From contig JAPPMF010000007.1 in NCBI GenBank assembly GCA_028819195.1, positions 81,337-145,336 on the forward strand: DNA of 64,000 bases, written 5' to 3'. The translations under genes and the position numbers were made by a program. The DNA comes from Bin55 sp028819195 (GTDB lineage: Bacteria; Pseudomonadota; Gammaproteobacteria; Pseudomonadales; Azotimanducaceae). The notes beneath the pieces were generated by a model. That model was not told where the DNA came from and ran no database searches. It was given only the letters and a program-made list of their open reading frames with translations. Positions 35,033 through 44,312 of the stretch are shown here, one piece after another. Positions within the stretch are counted from its first letter, which is position 1; the number at the start of each line of letters is the position of its first letter.

Positions 35033-36973
35033 CTATGGGGCACTATATTCATGGATGGTGCCGTTAGCTTGTGGTTCGATACGCGTCAGTACGGCTTGGT
35101 CGCCACGTTTTTCGAGCCATTGACGACGATCGGGTGAACGTTTTTTTGCTAACAACATATCAAGAGTATTGTGTGTTAGTCGCGCTTCTTGAACAGTCAA
35201 ACGCATCAGTTTGCGAGTCTCAGGCGACATCGTGGTTTCGCGCAGTTGCAACGGATTCATTTCGCCAAGTCCCTTAAATCTTTGGACAACTGGGTCGGCT
35301 TTATTGTTTGTTCGTGCGATGCGTGCTAGTAAGGCGTTTTTTTCGATTTCATCTAGCACATAAAAGACTTCTTTCCCAACATCTACTCGATATAGAGGTG
35401 GGAGTGCGATGTAAATGTGCCCCTTCTCGACTAAGAGGGGGAAGTGTTTCAAAAATAGGGCGCAGAGTAATGTTGCGATGTGTGCTCCATCGGAATCTGC
35501 GTCAGCCAAGATGCATACTTTGTGATAACGGAGTCTGCTGATGTCTTCTGAACCTGGTTCGACACCGATTGATTGGGCAATATCGGCAACGGTTTGTGAA
35601 CTGAGAATTGCAGTTGAATCCACTTCCCACGTATTTAAGATTTTTCCGCGTAAAGGTAGCACGGCTTGAAATTCTCGATCTCTTGCTTGTTTCGCGGTAC
35701 CGCCAGCAGAATCGCCCTCGACTAGAAACAGTTCTGTTTCGGTAACCGATTGTGAAGCGCAATCCGCTAGTTTACCTGGTAAGGTCGGACCTGTCGAGTA
35801 GGTTTTTCGTCGGATCTTCTTCGACGACTGCATTCGCTTTAATGCGCAAGTAATTGCTAGTTGTGCGATCTCCTCACCGTCTTGTGTGTGTTGATTCAAC
35901 CACAAAGTAAACGCGTCTTTTGCTACGCCGCTAATGTGAGTGGTCGCACTGTGTGAAGATAGTCGTTCTTTTGTTTGCCCGCTAAATTGCGGGTTTTCCA
36001 ATTTCGCAGAAAGTACGAATGAGCACTGTTTCATCACGTCTTCTGCGGTCAGTTTAACGCCTTTGGGTAGTAAATTCCGGAAATCGCAGAATTCACGTAA
36101 TGCTTCGGTAACTCCAGAACGTAGTCCATTGACGTGAGTTCCTCCTGAAGTCGTGGGAACGAGATTTACGTAGCTTTCGATCAATGGATCGGTGTCTTTA
36201 GTCCAGGACATGGCGAACTCGACCGCTTCGTTGTGTCCGTTTTGATTGTTAACCAGGAAAGGTTGATCTGGTACTCGCTCTATAGGTAAGTGTTCCAACA
36301 GGTAACTAGAGATACCATTTTCGTAGGTCCATACTTGTGATTTTGGTTCATCGGATTCAAAGTAATCTAAACTGATGGTTAACCCTTGGCACAGGATAGC
36401 TTTGGCTCGTAACAGATGCATGAGATGTTCGAGATCCAAGCTTATACTGTCGAAAAATTGTGGATCGGGTTTAAATCGGATGTTGGTACCCGTATCTGAC
36501 TTGAGAACTCTGCCGCCTCTTTCAAGGGGTTTGAGAGGGGCACCCGATTCATACCGTTGGAAGTGGGCATATCCATCTTGTCGAACTTCTACTTCTAGCC
36601 ATTCGGAAAGCGCGTTCACGACCGAGACTCCGACCCCATGCAATCCGCCTGAAATTCCATAAATTTCGCTATCAAACTTGGAGCCAGCGTGGAGCGTGGT
36701 AAGTACCAGTTCCACCCCACTTACTTTATGTTGTATATGAATACCCACTGGTAGTCCGCGACCGTCGTCCCGTACATAGATCGAACCGTCTTTGTTGAGA
36801 GAGATGGCTATGTTGGAAGCGAACCCTGCGAGCGCTTCATCGACACAGTTATCGACTACTTCTTGGACTAAGTGATTGGGTCGACGTGTATCGGTATACA
36901 TACCTGGCATTCGCCGGACAGGTTCTAATCCTTTTAAAACCTGGATGGATTCGGTTGTATATTGTTTGATCAT
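35033..36973 (-). CDS. parE: DNA topoisomerase IV subunit B
   Basis: ParE is the ATPase subunit partner of ParC. The 646-residue protein has the GHKL ATPase domain (EVVDNCVDEALAG, VRDDGRGLPVGIH, GLHGVGVSVVNALS), the transducer domain, and the TOPRIM domain (LVEGDSAGGTAKQARDRE, DADSDGAHI). Length is nearer ParE (630) than GyrB (~800), and the pairing with parC confirms the call. Confidence 0.97.
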   Translation of the reverse strand: MIKQYTTESIQVLKGLEPVRRMPGMYTDTRRPNHLVQEVVDNCVDEALAGFASNIAISLNKDGSIYVRDDGRGLPVGIHIQHKVSGVELVLTTLHAGSKFDSEIYGISGGLHGVGVSVVNALSEWLEVEVRQDGYAHFQRYESGAPLKPLERGGRVLKSDTGTNIRFKPDPQFFDSISLDLEHLMHLLRAKAILCQGLTISLDYFESDEPKSQVWTYENGISSYLLEHLPIERVPDQPFLVNNQNGHNEAVEFAMSWTKDTDPLIESYVNLVPTTSGGTHVNGLRSGVTEALREFCDFRNLLPKGVKLTAEDVMKQCSFVLSAKLENPQFSGQTKERLSSHSATTHISGVAKDAFTLWLNQHTQDGEEIAQLAITCALKRMQSSKKIRRKTYSTGPTLPGKLADCASQSVTETELFLVEGDSAGGTAKQARDREFQAVLPLRGKILNTWEVDSTAILSSQTVADIAQSIGVEPGSEDISRLRYHKVCILADADSDGAHIATLLCALFLKHFPLLVEKGHIYIALPPLYRVDVGKEVFYVLDEIEKNALLARIARTNNKADPVVQRFKGLGEMNPLQLRETTMSPETRKLMRLTVQEARLTHNTLDMLLAKKRSPDRRQWLEKRGDQAVLTRIEPQANGTIHEYSAP

Positions 36974-37071
36974 TGAGATAGACTATTCCATGTCTAATTA
37001 CGATTGGGTGAATGGAGTCACAACAAATCGTTTGCGATCCTGTTGTAAGGATTTTAATGGTACATGTTAGA

Positions 37072-37845
37072 TTATGGTAACCGGTAAACTTTTGTTTTGA
37101 TGGAACCATCGGGAAAGAGCTCAAGCCAACGCCACCCTGGAGTTAAATTATCTAACCGAAACGAACTTGCTCGAGGAGCAAATTGCCAGCAAGTTGATGG
37201 AGTCGTGATTTGTCTCACTCCATCATGTTCTTGGTCATGTTCTAAGTGTACGTGACCACACAAGTAAGCCTTTGTAAAAGGCGAACCGCGAAGAATTTTG
37301 AACACTTCTTCGTGATTTCCCACTTTGTGATTGTCTAACCATGTAGTTTCGATATCGAAAATCGGATGGTGTCCAATTACTAAGTTTGGTTGACTCACAT
37401 CTTTTAAATTGGATTGCAGCAATTCGAGTTCTTTTGGTGATACATATCCGGGAATGAGACCGGCTTGATAGGTAGCCAGTGGAATGAAAGTCCAGCCGTT
37501 AACCGAAATCGGTTCAATGTCGAAGAACTCATGCATCAACTCGCCGTTATCGTGATTACCCGGAATCACTAGTTGCGGCGTCGATGCGAATTTTTTAAGC
37601 TCATCTTTGAATTTTTGGTATACGTCGTGATTGGGTTCTTGCGCTAAATCACCACTTGCGATTAAGACATCAGGAAACCGATCAATTACTGCTGTTGCTA
37701 GCACTCGGCGAAGTGAAGCACGAGGTTTAATGGCGTTTTTGACGTGCTCGTCGTCAGTAAAAAGATGACAATCGGAGATTTGTAAAACCGAACAACTAGT
37801 CGGCGGCATATTTACAAGGAGTTTCGAGTCAAAGGGTCTTCCCAA
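37072..37845 (-). CDS. cpdA: 3',5'-cyclic-AMP phosphodiesterase CpdA
   Basis: CpdA hydrolyses cAMP and so limits CRP signalling. The 257-residue class III phosphodiesterase has the metallophosphoesterase metal ligands in ISDCHLF, ASGDLAQEP, PGNHDN, GHHPIF and CGHVHLEHD. The order parE / cpdA / YqiB-like is the one found in many gammaproteobacteria (parE-yqiA-cpdA-yqiB-nudF), which supports the assignment over other members of the superfamily. An internal ATG at codon 13 may be the true start. Confidence 0.9.
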   Translation of the reverse strand: MGRPFDSKLLVNMPPTSCSVLQISDCHLFTDDEHVKNAIKPRASLRRVLATAVIDRFPDVLIASGDLAQEPNHDVYQKFKDELKKFASTPQLVIPGNHDNGELMHEFFDIEPISVNGWTFIPLATYQAGLIPGYVSPKELELLQSNLKDVSQPNLVIGHHPIFDIETTWLDNHKVGNHEEVFKILRGSPFTKAYLCGHVHLEHDQEHDGVRQITTPSTCWQFAPRASSFRLDNLTPGWRWLELFPDGSIKTKVYRLP

Positions 37846-37886
37846 AGCGATTCAAGATTGAAGCCCAGAAAACTCTGTTTTCGCCC

Positions 37887-38384
37887 CTAACTTCTTGCTT
37901 CGCCCTTATTAATGCACCAATTGAGCAGCTCTCCTAGAAAACGATTAATTTGAGATTTTTCGTCTGGTGTGCGAGAAGAAGGATCACCGGTGGTGTAGCG
38001 GGCGAGGTAGGTTTCATTGCCTTGAAAAGTTACGACTTCCGCGCACTGCACATCGTGGAACATACGAACTTCCATCATTAAGTCAGGCAACGATACAGGT
38101 ATTCTTTGAGTTACTGTTACGATTGATACATATCGAGATGGTCGAAGCACATCAAATTCAATCGTCGAATTTGATTTTTGTATCACATATTCGGTCGACT
38201 GTAGTGATCTAGATAGGTTCGAGTACAAGAGATTGACTAAACGAAGATAGTTCGCATCACACTCTGCTAAATAGTCGAATAAGTCGAAGCGGTAATGTAC
38301 TTTTCGACTGCGTTTTAGTGGAACATACCTAGTAGCCATACATTGATTGTAAGCGAAACGCGTTGAGTCTGACGGGTACTGCAC
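37887..38384 (-). CDS. DUF1249 / YqiB-like protein
   Basis: This 165-residue protein matches the YqiB-like family by its CDANYLRLVNLL segment, the central beta-strand region and the MEVRMFHDVQCAEVVTFQ block. The family function is unknown; it is nearly always near cpdA and nudF. nudF is not present next to it here. The start is uncertain: an in-frame ATG at codon 16 (38339) fits the family length better. Downstream of it in the same direction is cpdA, 41 bases away. Confidence 0.82.
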   Translation of the reverse strand: MQYPSDSTRFAYNQCMATRYVPLKRSRKVHYRFDLFDYLAECDANYLRLVNLLYSNLSRSLQSTEYVIQKSNSTIEFDVLRPSRYVSIVTVTQRIPVSLPDLMMEVRMFHDVQCAEVVTFQGNETYLARYTTGDPSSRTPDEKSQINRFLGELLNWCINKGEARS

Positions 38385-38460
38385 GAGTGATTTAGTGCGA
38401 TTTATTTACTAACTAGACGAAAATAGCGATCTTACACTTCGGGCACCCAAGTGTACTTTA

Positions 38461-39870
38461 CTAGTCGACGGGTAGTGTTTTCTGTGCTTGCTGCGTCGTA
38501 GTGAAACGTGCTGATAAAATCGTTAAGTTGTTCGTTACCCATCGAAGCCGCAGCACAAGTAACAGGGAAGCACAGGCTAAACCGATAATCATGCCATACC
38601 AAAATCCTACGACCCCAAGACCGGTAAAACCAAAACCTCCAAATGCCAGTACGATACCAATTGGCATACCGATCAACCAATATGATATCGTCGCAAGTAG
38701 CATGGGAATCTTGGCATCTTTTGCACCTCGTAATGAACCTACAGCAGTTACTTGACTGGAATCAAAGAGTTGAAAAATTGCACATAACAACAAGAGGTGA
38801 GCAGCTAACAATACGACTTCACTATTTGTGCTATATAACTGAACTATTTGGTGCCGTGTGAGAAGCAGGATCGACGCGACGATTAAGCCAACTGAAATCG
38901 AAGAGATCATGGCTACGACTACGGAACGTCGTGCGGCGTGAAATCTCTTAGCACCGATATTAGTGCCAACACGAATCGTAGAAGCCATCCCTAATGCAAG
39001 GGGAATCATAAACCCTAGTCCACCAACACTCATAGCAATTTGATGCGAGGCAACTGCATTGACGCCAAGTTTTCCTACGAGTAAAGTAACCACCGAGAAA
39101 AAACTTACTTCGACGAAAATCGTTAGTCCCATTGGCAGACCGAGTTTCGCTAAGCTAAATATTGTTGAAAAGTGGGGCCATTCGATCTTTTGAAACACTT
39201 TAGAAAGTCGGATACGAGTGGTTTGAATGGCGATCACAATACAGATCAATTGAAACCACATAATGATTGCGTTTGCGCGACCGCATCCTATACCCCCTAG
39301 ACCTTCAAACTCGCCAAATCCAAATACCAATACATAAGTCAGCGGAATTTTGATCGCTAAGGCAAACAACAGGATTACCATAGACGGTAGTGTAAAACCA
39401 AGTCCTTCACAAAGATTTTTGAGTACGTAGTATCCAAGCATGGCAAAAACACCATAGCTAAAGTCTCCGAGATACTGAGAGGCGATAGGGATCGCGGCGG
39501 GATCTACGTTAACCCATCGAAAAAATGGTTCTACGTTTTGTAGGACAGCGAAAATCAATAGTGCTAGCACGAGAGCCATCCACAGGGCTTGACGCGCAAC
39601 AGGACCTGTTTCAGTGGTGCGATTGGCCCCGTGTAATTGCGCGACCGTAGGCGTAACTGCCATTAGAGTGCCGGTTAGCAGGAGTGTGAGGGGCCAGAAG
39701 AGACTGCTCCCCAGTCCGACACCGGCTAGATCGACAGCACCGTAGCGTCCAGCAATAACGACATCAATGACTCCCATCCCCATTTGTGAAAGTTGCGCGA
39801 CAATGAGTGGGCCAGCGAGTATTCCGAGACGTTTCGCTTCTTTAGTGTAACTGACAGGAAACCAGTTCAT
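38461..39870 (-). CDS. MATE family multidrug efflux transporter (NorM-like)
   Basis: The 469-residue product has about twelve hydrophobic segments with the two-fold internal repeat of MATE exporters. Family blocks include AGPLIVAQLSQMGMGVIDVV near the start and GLGSSLFWPL, with the related LGLPMGLTIFVEVSFFSVVT and ALGMASTIRVGTNIGA in the second half. Such proteins export cationic drugs or metabolites using Na+ or H+ gradients. The substrate cannot be inferred. It is a stand-alone gene, divergent from the rubrerythrin gene. Confidence 0.9.
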   Translation of the reverse strand: MNWFPVSYTKEAKRLGILAGPLIVAQLSQMGMGVIDVVIAGRYGAVDLAGVGLGSSLFWPLTLLLTGTLMAVTPTVAQLHGANRTTETGPVARQALWMALVLALLIFAVLQNVEPFFRWVNVDPAAIPIASQYLGDFSYGVFAMLGYYVLKNLCEGLGFTLPSMVILLFALAIKIPLTYVLVFGFGEFEGLGGIGCGRANAIIMWFQLICIVIAIQTTRIRLSKVFQKIEWPHFSTIFSLAKLGLPMGLTIFVEVSFFSVVTLLVGKLGVNAVASHQIAMSVGGLGFMIPLALGMASTIRVGTNIGAKRFHAARRSVVVAMISSISVGLIVASILLLTRHQIVQLYSTNSEVVLLAAHLLLLCAIFQLFDSSQVTAVGSLRGAKDAKIPMLLATISYWLIGMPIGIVLAFGGFGFTGLGVVGFWYGMIIGLACASLLLVLRLRWVTNNLTILSARFTTTQQAQKTLPVD

Positions 39871-39987
39871 GGTTCAGAATGTTAATTCGATTTATCACAA
39901 AGATTTTTCAAGAACCGACTAGCTGGTTCTCAATATAACAACGGTGTTAAAGGGTTAATGATTCAGTTGGCGTGTGCATTTTAAATG

Positions 39988-40046
39988 TCATTTGATCCCG
40001 ATTTATGAATCGAGATATTCATCTAGTCATTTGATTTTCGATTTAT
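39988..40046. repeat. Imperfect direct repeats upstream of the rubrerythrin gene
   Basis: Two copies of a near-identical 19-20 base element, TCATTTGATCCCGATTTAT (39988-40006) and TCATTTGATTTTCGATTTAT (40027-40046), lie 20 bases apart in the 300-base gap between the MATE gene and the rubrerythrin gene. They are 75-133 bases upstream of the -10 box, a position suited to an activator or repressor. Nothing else is seen in this gap. Confidence 0.4.
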
Positions 40047-40120
40047 CTTGGAAGTATTAGTCGTCACAGGCACTAACAATTGGTAGCATTTTGGTCAGTT
40101 ATAGACGTTGTACCTGTCTC

Positions 40121-40126
40121 TATAAT
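40121..40126 (+). promoter_or_regulatory. Candidate -10 box for the rubrerythrin operon
   Basis: A perfect TATAAT is located 45 bases before the ATG. The -35 at the right spacing (GTTATA) is poor, which would fit activator dependence. A GGAG Shine-Dalgarno follows at 40156-40159. Confidence 0.4.
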
Positions 40127-40170
40127 TTACATCTACTTCCTATAAATCAACTCTTGGAGAATAAATTGTT

Positions 40171-40590
40171 ATGGAATTGAGCAACAGCAAGACTCTGGAA
40201 AACCTTAAAGAAGCCTTTGCAGGCGAATCCCAAGCTAATCGCCGATACCTGTATTTCGCTGCGAAAGCCGACATTGAAGGTGAAAATGATGTAGCTGCGG
40301 TATTCCGGTCTACCGCTGAAGGCGAAACAGGACATGCTCATGGACACTTAGAGTACATGGAAGAAGTGGGAGACCCGGTCACTGGATTACCTATTGGTTC
40401 GACCGCCGACAATCTGAAGGCGGCCATTCATGGAGAAACTCATGAATATACCGATATGTATCCCGGTATGGCTAAGACCGCAAGGGAAGAAGGCTTTGAT
40501 GAAATCGCCGATTGGTTTGATACATTAGCGCGTGCCGAGCGTTCACATGCTAATCGATTTCAGAAGTCACTTGATGGGATGGACGATTAA
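40171..40590 (+). CDS. Rubrerythrin (diiron domain only)
   Basis: Rubrerythrins reduce hydrogen peroxide at a diiron site in a four-helix bundle. The 139 residues hold the Fe-ligating glutamates and histidine in GESQANRRYLYF (Glu19), EGETGHAHGHLEY, HGETHEYTDMY and RAERSHANRF. The C-terminal rubredoxin domain of classical rubrerythrin is absent, so electrons must come from another protein, plausibly the Fe-S protein encoded next. It heads a three-gene set with the Fe-S protein and DUF3501, an association widely seen in proteobacteria. Confidence 0.93.
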   Translation: MELSNSKTLENLKEAFAGESQANRRYLYFAAKADIEGENDVAAVFRSTAEGETGHAHGHLEYMEEVGDPVTGLPIGSTADNLKAAIHGETHEYTDMYPGMAKTAREEGFDEIADWFDTLARAERSHANRFQKSLDGMDD

Positions 40591-40719
40591 CGATCCTGAG
40601 CCGACGCCACACGGACATTTCATCTGTCTGTAAGGTATCGATACTTGTCTGGTCCTCTGTTTCTATACTTTCAAACGAAACTTTAGGTTTGGTACGTACC
40701 TGGTTCGGTTGAATCGTAA

Positions 40720-42036
40720 GTGGCTGAACGAGAAGGGAATTTAGCACCACCACGACGCCAACCCGTTGATTGGCAGTCTGAACAGTATTACGACAAAGAA
40801 TTACTCGACACCGAGCTCGAACGTGTATTCGACATCTGTCATGGTTGTCGGCGTTGTGTAAGTCTGTGTAACGCCTTCCCAACTTTGTTCGACCTCGTCG
40901 ACGGATCCGAAACGCTGGAGATCGACGGAGTCGACAAGAAGGATTTTCACAACGTCGTTGATGAATGCTATCTTTGTGACTTGTGCGCGGAAACCAAGTG
41001 TCCTTATTTACCTCCGCATAGTTGGGCAGTAGACTTTCCACATTTGATGTTGCGTGCGAAAGCGCAACAACACAAGAACAAGGAAACACGTGCACGTGAC
41101 AGGATCATTGCGAGTACCGATCAGGTTTTACCTTTTTTTGCAACTCCAGGTATAGCCAAATTAGCCAACGCTGCCAGCAAGGCAAAATCTTTACGGAAAG
41201 TAGGTAATGCGATGATTGGCATACATGACCAAGCACCATTACCTCAATTCACCAGTAAGACTGCGAGAAAACGATTCAAAAATTGGTCAACCACAAATTC
41301 TGAACACAAAGTCGCGATTTATGTTACCTGTTACGGAGAGACAGTAACCCCGGAGATCGTCGGTGCTTTGGCGAACGTTCTGCGACATAACGATGTCGAA
41401 GTAGATTTGCTACACGATGCTGCTTGTTGTGGGGTACCAAAGTTAGAACTTGGTGATTTGCCCGGTGTACAAAAGCAGATGGAAAAGAATTTGGAACTCT
41501 TTGCTAGTAAAGTACAAAACGGGTTCAAAATTATGTCAGTTGTTCCCTCGTGTACGTGGATGTACCGTCGAGAGTTGCCTTTATTGTTTCCTGAAAACGA
41601 ACAAGTAAAACTTATTAGTGAAGCGATGGTAGCGCCCTTCGAATACTTTGCATGGTTACATAAAAACAACTTACTTAAGACAGACTTTCCAGCCTCATTG
41701 GGACGAGTAACTTACCATGCTTCGTGTCACCAAAGAACACAAAATGTTGGACTTAAAACCCGAGACATACTATCATTGATTCCAGAGACTGAAGTGACGC
41801 AGCTTGAACGGTGTTCTGGGCACGATGGTACTTACGCGCTCAGATCGGAGTCATACGCGGCTGCACAGAAAATTAGTCGTCCAGTGGTAAGAAGGGTCAG
41901 AGATTCCAAACCTGATACCTGGGGATCAGATTGTCCGATGGCATCAAATTTAATTGAGAGCGAACTAACTGAACCCGATTTTCGGAAAGAACATCCCATC
42001 GAAATGTTGGCGCGCGCCTATGGACTCGATACATGA
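40720..42036 (+). CDS. Fe-S / CCG-domain protein (heterodisulfide reductase-like, GlpC type)
   Basis: The 438-residue protein has a ferredoxin-like N-terminal domain with two [4Fe-4S] sets (C40, C43, C46, C50 and C83, C86, C89, C94) and two C-terminal cysteine-rich CCG domains (HDAACCGVPKL near 230-240; TYHASCHQRTQ near 330 and ERCSGHDG after it), as in GlpC, GlcF and HdrD. It likely carries electrons to a partner reductase. GTG start at 40720. The next gene starts inside its 3' end (four-base overlap), so they are co-translated. The partner is probably the rubrerythrin upstream; the donor is unknown. Confidence 0.85.
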   Translation: MAEREGNLAPPRRQPVDWQSEQYYDKELLDTELERVFDICHGCRRCVSLCNAFPTLFDLVDGSETLEIDGVDKKDFHNVVDECYLCDLCAETKCPYLPPHSWAVDFPHLMLRAKAQQHKNKETRARDRIIASTDQVLPFFATPGIAKLANAASKAKSLRKVGNAMIGIHDQAPLPQFTSKTARKRFKNWSTTNSEHKVAIYVTCYGETVTPEIVGALANVLRHNDVEVDLLHDAACCGVPKLELGDLPGVQKQMEKNLELFASKVQNGFKIMSVVPSCTWMYRRELPLLFPENEQVKLISEAMVAPFEYFAWLHKNNLLKTDFPASLGRVTYHASCHQRTQNVGLKTRDILSLIPETEVTQLERCSGHDGTYALRSESYAAAQKISRPVVRRVRDSKPDTWGSDCPMASNLIESELTEPDFRKEHPIEMLARAYGLDT

Positions 42037-42617
42037 AAAAGATTCAACGACAAGATTTACTCAGTTTAGAGGAATATGCTAGGCAACGTGATGATTTTCG
42101 TCGGCGCGCGATGGCGCACAAGAAAAACCGTCGCCTTCCGCTTTCGCCGAACGCAACGCTTTATTTCGAAGACCGATTCACGATGCACTATCAGATTCAA
42201 GAAGTACTGCGCGCGGAACGGTTGTTTGAACCACAGGAAGTTCAAGAAGAAATCGATACTTACAACGAGTTGATTCCTGATGGTAGTAATTGGATTGCGA
42301 CTTTGATGTTTGAGTATTCAGACATTCAAGAGCGGACTACGGCTCTAGGTCGAATGGGAGGGATTGAATACCGCGTATTTGTCCGAATTGGTGAGCGTGA
42401 TCCGATCTTTGTTATTGCCAACGAAGATTTAGACCGTACCGACCAAGAGAAGACCTCGGCAGTCCACTTCTTACGTTTTCAATTGTCAAAGGAGGATATC
42501 GAAGCTGTAAGAAACGGTCTTGAGATTAGTTTTGGGATTGACCATCCCGAGATGTTGTGTTGTGTTTGGATTGACGAACTTTTGCGGTCTGAACTCAAGC
42601 GTGATTTAGGTTTGTAG
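42033..42617 (+). CDS. DUF3501 family protein
   Basis: A 194-residue protein clearly of the DUF3501 family: it starts IQRQDLLSLEEYARQRDDFR, has the basic MAHKKNRR segment, then PNATLYFEDR, NELIPDGSNWIATLM and SAVHFLRFQL. No catalytic function is known. It always tends to travel with the rubrerythrin and Fe-S genes seen just upstream, so a role in peroxide or redox stress is inferred. Overlaps the Fe-S gene by four bases (ATGA). Confidence 0.88.
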   Translation: MKKIQRQDLLSLEEYARQRDDFRRRAMAHKKNRRLPLSPNATLYFEDRFTMHYQIQEVLRAERLFEPQEVQEEIDTYNELIPDGSNWIATLMFEYSDIQERTTALGRMGGIEYRVFVRIGERDPIFVIANEDLDRTDQEKTSAVHFLRFQLSKEDIEAVRNGLEISFGIDHPEMLCCVWIDELLRSELKRDLGL

Positions 42618-42631
42618 TCGTTGCATTTAGT

Positions 42632-42994
42632 CTACTCGTCTGGTTCAAGTGCTTCAAGCATATAGTCCACGGAAGCAGCCAGTTCTTGCTCGGAACAGTT
42701 AAGACACAGCCCCATTTTGGGCATACCTGGAGGCATTCCTTCGCGCACACTAGTGATTAACGCTTCACGACCTTTTTCAAGACGATCTTTCCAAGCTTCT
42801 CGATCACCGAATCGCGGAGATCCCGCTGTCCCCCCTTGATGGCAATTCTGACAGTATTTGTTGTAGACTTCCGCACCGGTTCGTTCTGGTTTGGCTGAGA
42901 CCGTTTCGTCTTCACTTGACGATGTAGAAGAACCACAACCAGACAGGGCTAAAGCAACCAGCAGAAGTAGCAGGATATAAAAAGTTTCTTGCAT
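42632..42994 (-). CDS. Cytochrome c lipoprotein (c5-like)
   Basis: From the ATG at 42994 the 120-residue protein opens with a lipoprotein signal whose lipobox is LSGC (about residues 16-20), then a Ser/Thr/Glu-rich linker and a single class I cytochrome c domain with heme motif C-Q-N-C-H and a downstream methionine-rich GMPPGMPKMG loop for the axial ligand, plus a further C-x2-C (CLNC) typical of cytochrome c5. An ATG 51 bases upstream would add a stretch without signal character. It probably shuttles electrons while tethered to a membrane facing the periplasm. Convergent with the DUF3501 gene. Confidence 0.85.
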   Translation of the reverse strand: MQETFYILLLLLVALALSGCGSSTSSSEDETVSAKPERTGAEVYNKYCQNCHQGGTAGSPRFGDREAWKDRLEKGREALITSVREGMPPGMPKMGLCLNCSEQELAASVDYMLEALEPDE

Positions 42995-43131
42995 GCAATT
43001 AGGTACAGATGCCCGAGACCTAGAAGTAGGCATCAATTTCACCATCGATACTACGTCGATAAAAGTTTAACAGTAGGGTGAAACTACCAGTTGTAGATCT
43101 CTCTTGCGATCTCAGGTTTTAGTGATTTCTG

Positions 43132-43785
43132 TCAGAAAGTGTACTTGATGTTGCAACCCACAGTAAAACTTCTGGCATCCTCATGAAACATATGAGTCCA
43201 CAATACTTGTCCAGACATTTTTCTCGGCCAATTAAATGGAAATTCGATTCCAAGAGCAACTATGGGGGTGAAACCTTTTATTTGCCAATCGAATTCGCTT
43301 TCTACAACGATAGCATCATCCTGTTCAACTGTAATGTATTGCAACCTACCAGAAAGACGACGAGCCTCGTACCTTGCTAAGCCAACCTTTGCAACTACAG
43401 AAGAAGGCTCAAAGAATTTAGGTTTAAAGGAGAATATACCAAGTCCACCTATATATTTGGTGCCCTTTGTCTTGATACGATATCCTACAAGCGGTTGGAC
43501 AAGCGTATTTTCTAACTCTGCCAATACTGTTTTCGCAGCCATCGCTGAAGTCATTTCACCAACGATTTCCAATCCGAACCTATTTGTAAATTGAACTCCT
43601 AAATTGAACCGAACACTAGATCCCTCACCAATACCCGTATCTAAGTCATCTTCCTCGGAGATGTTTTTGCCACCGCCAAAAATCGCGTAAATGGAGTAAT
43701 CTCGATCTTTGTCCTCTGCGAATGCTACCAGCGATACTAGTATTGAACACGCTATTCCGATAAGAGTTTTAATTAGCAGATTCAT
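43132..43785 (-). CDS. Outer-membrane beta-barrel protein
   Basis: The 217-residue product has a cleavable signal peptide (about 1-23, ending VAFA), a glycine-rich first strand (YSIYAIFGGGK), alternating amphipathic strands throughout and the C-terminal phenylalanine typical of outer-membrane barrels (NIKYTF). Length suits an eight-stranded OmpA/OmpW-like barrel. Specific family and function are not recognised. It lies on the minus strand upstream of the cytochrome gene, 86 bases or more away, and may or may not be co-transcribed. Confidence 0.7.
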   Translation of the reverse strand: MNLLIKTLIGIACSILVSLVAFAEDKDRDYSIYAIFGGGKNISEEDDLDTGIGEGSSVRFNLGVQFTNRFGLEIVGEMTSAMAAKTVLAELENTLVQPLVGYRIKTKGTKYIGGLGIFSFKPKFFEPSSVVAKVGLARYEARRLSGRLQYITVEQDDAIVVESEFDWQIKGFTPIVALGIEFPFNWPRKMSGQVLWTHMFHEDARSFTVGCNIKYTF

Positions 43786-44312
43786 CGATAGTAATCCTTT
43801 CGAGTTGTTTAGCTTCCCGATCAGTTATCAACCTTGGGAAACTGTTCTAAATTCATCTCTATTGTAAACACTCTTGAGCCGTTATCGTGTTAACCACTGA
43901 TTACTAAATCTATATGGCTCTCGGAGTTTGCTTTTAACTTCAGGTTTGCCCTTTCCAACACGCTACTTTTGTAAAGTTCATTTTTTCACTAGCGGAACAA
44001 TGATATTTGGTGTTTTCTAGTTGGAGTTTGTTTAACGGACGCTTGAATCACAATAAGCTAAAGTGAACTGAATGAAATGTTGGCAAGTTGTTCGGATTTC
44101 AATTTTTGTCTTCACGTACAATTAGTACGGTAGTCTTGAGACGGACAAGACCCTTTGAGTTTAGTTGAATCCGATTGGGACTACTTTCGATATAGCAACT
44201 AGAAGTCATAGTTGTGAAAAGTTGTCTAGATTCAGGCAACATAAACGTAAAAACAGTCGGAATGTTGACGGTTTTAGTCCAATAAGGTCGAAATATAAGT
44301 GAGGAGTTTTAA
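43786..44312. other. 527-base gap upstream of ahcY
   Basis: AT-rich, with stops in all frames and no recognised gene. It must hold promoters for the barrel gene and for ahcY. An S-adenosylhomocysteine riboswitch, which precedes ahcY in some proteobacteria, was looked for and not recognised. A TTGACG hexamer occurs near 44262 but no well-spaced -10 was found. Confidence 0.6.

Noticed and set aside
38432..38680. An 82-codon minus-strand frame at the end of the MATE gene
   Set aside because: Almost wholly inside the MATE coding sequence in another frame, no own ribosome site, unnatural composition.
44100..44312. SAH riboswitch in front of ahcY
   Set aside because: The conserved GC-rich core of the known class was not found and the leader is AT-rich; a covariance search would be decisive.
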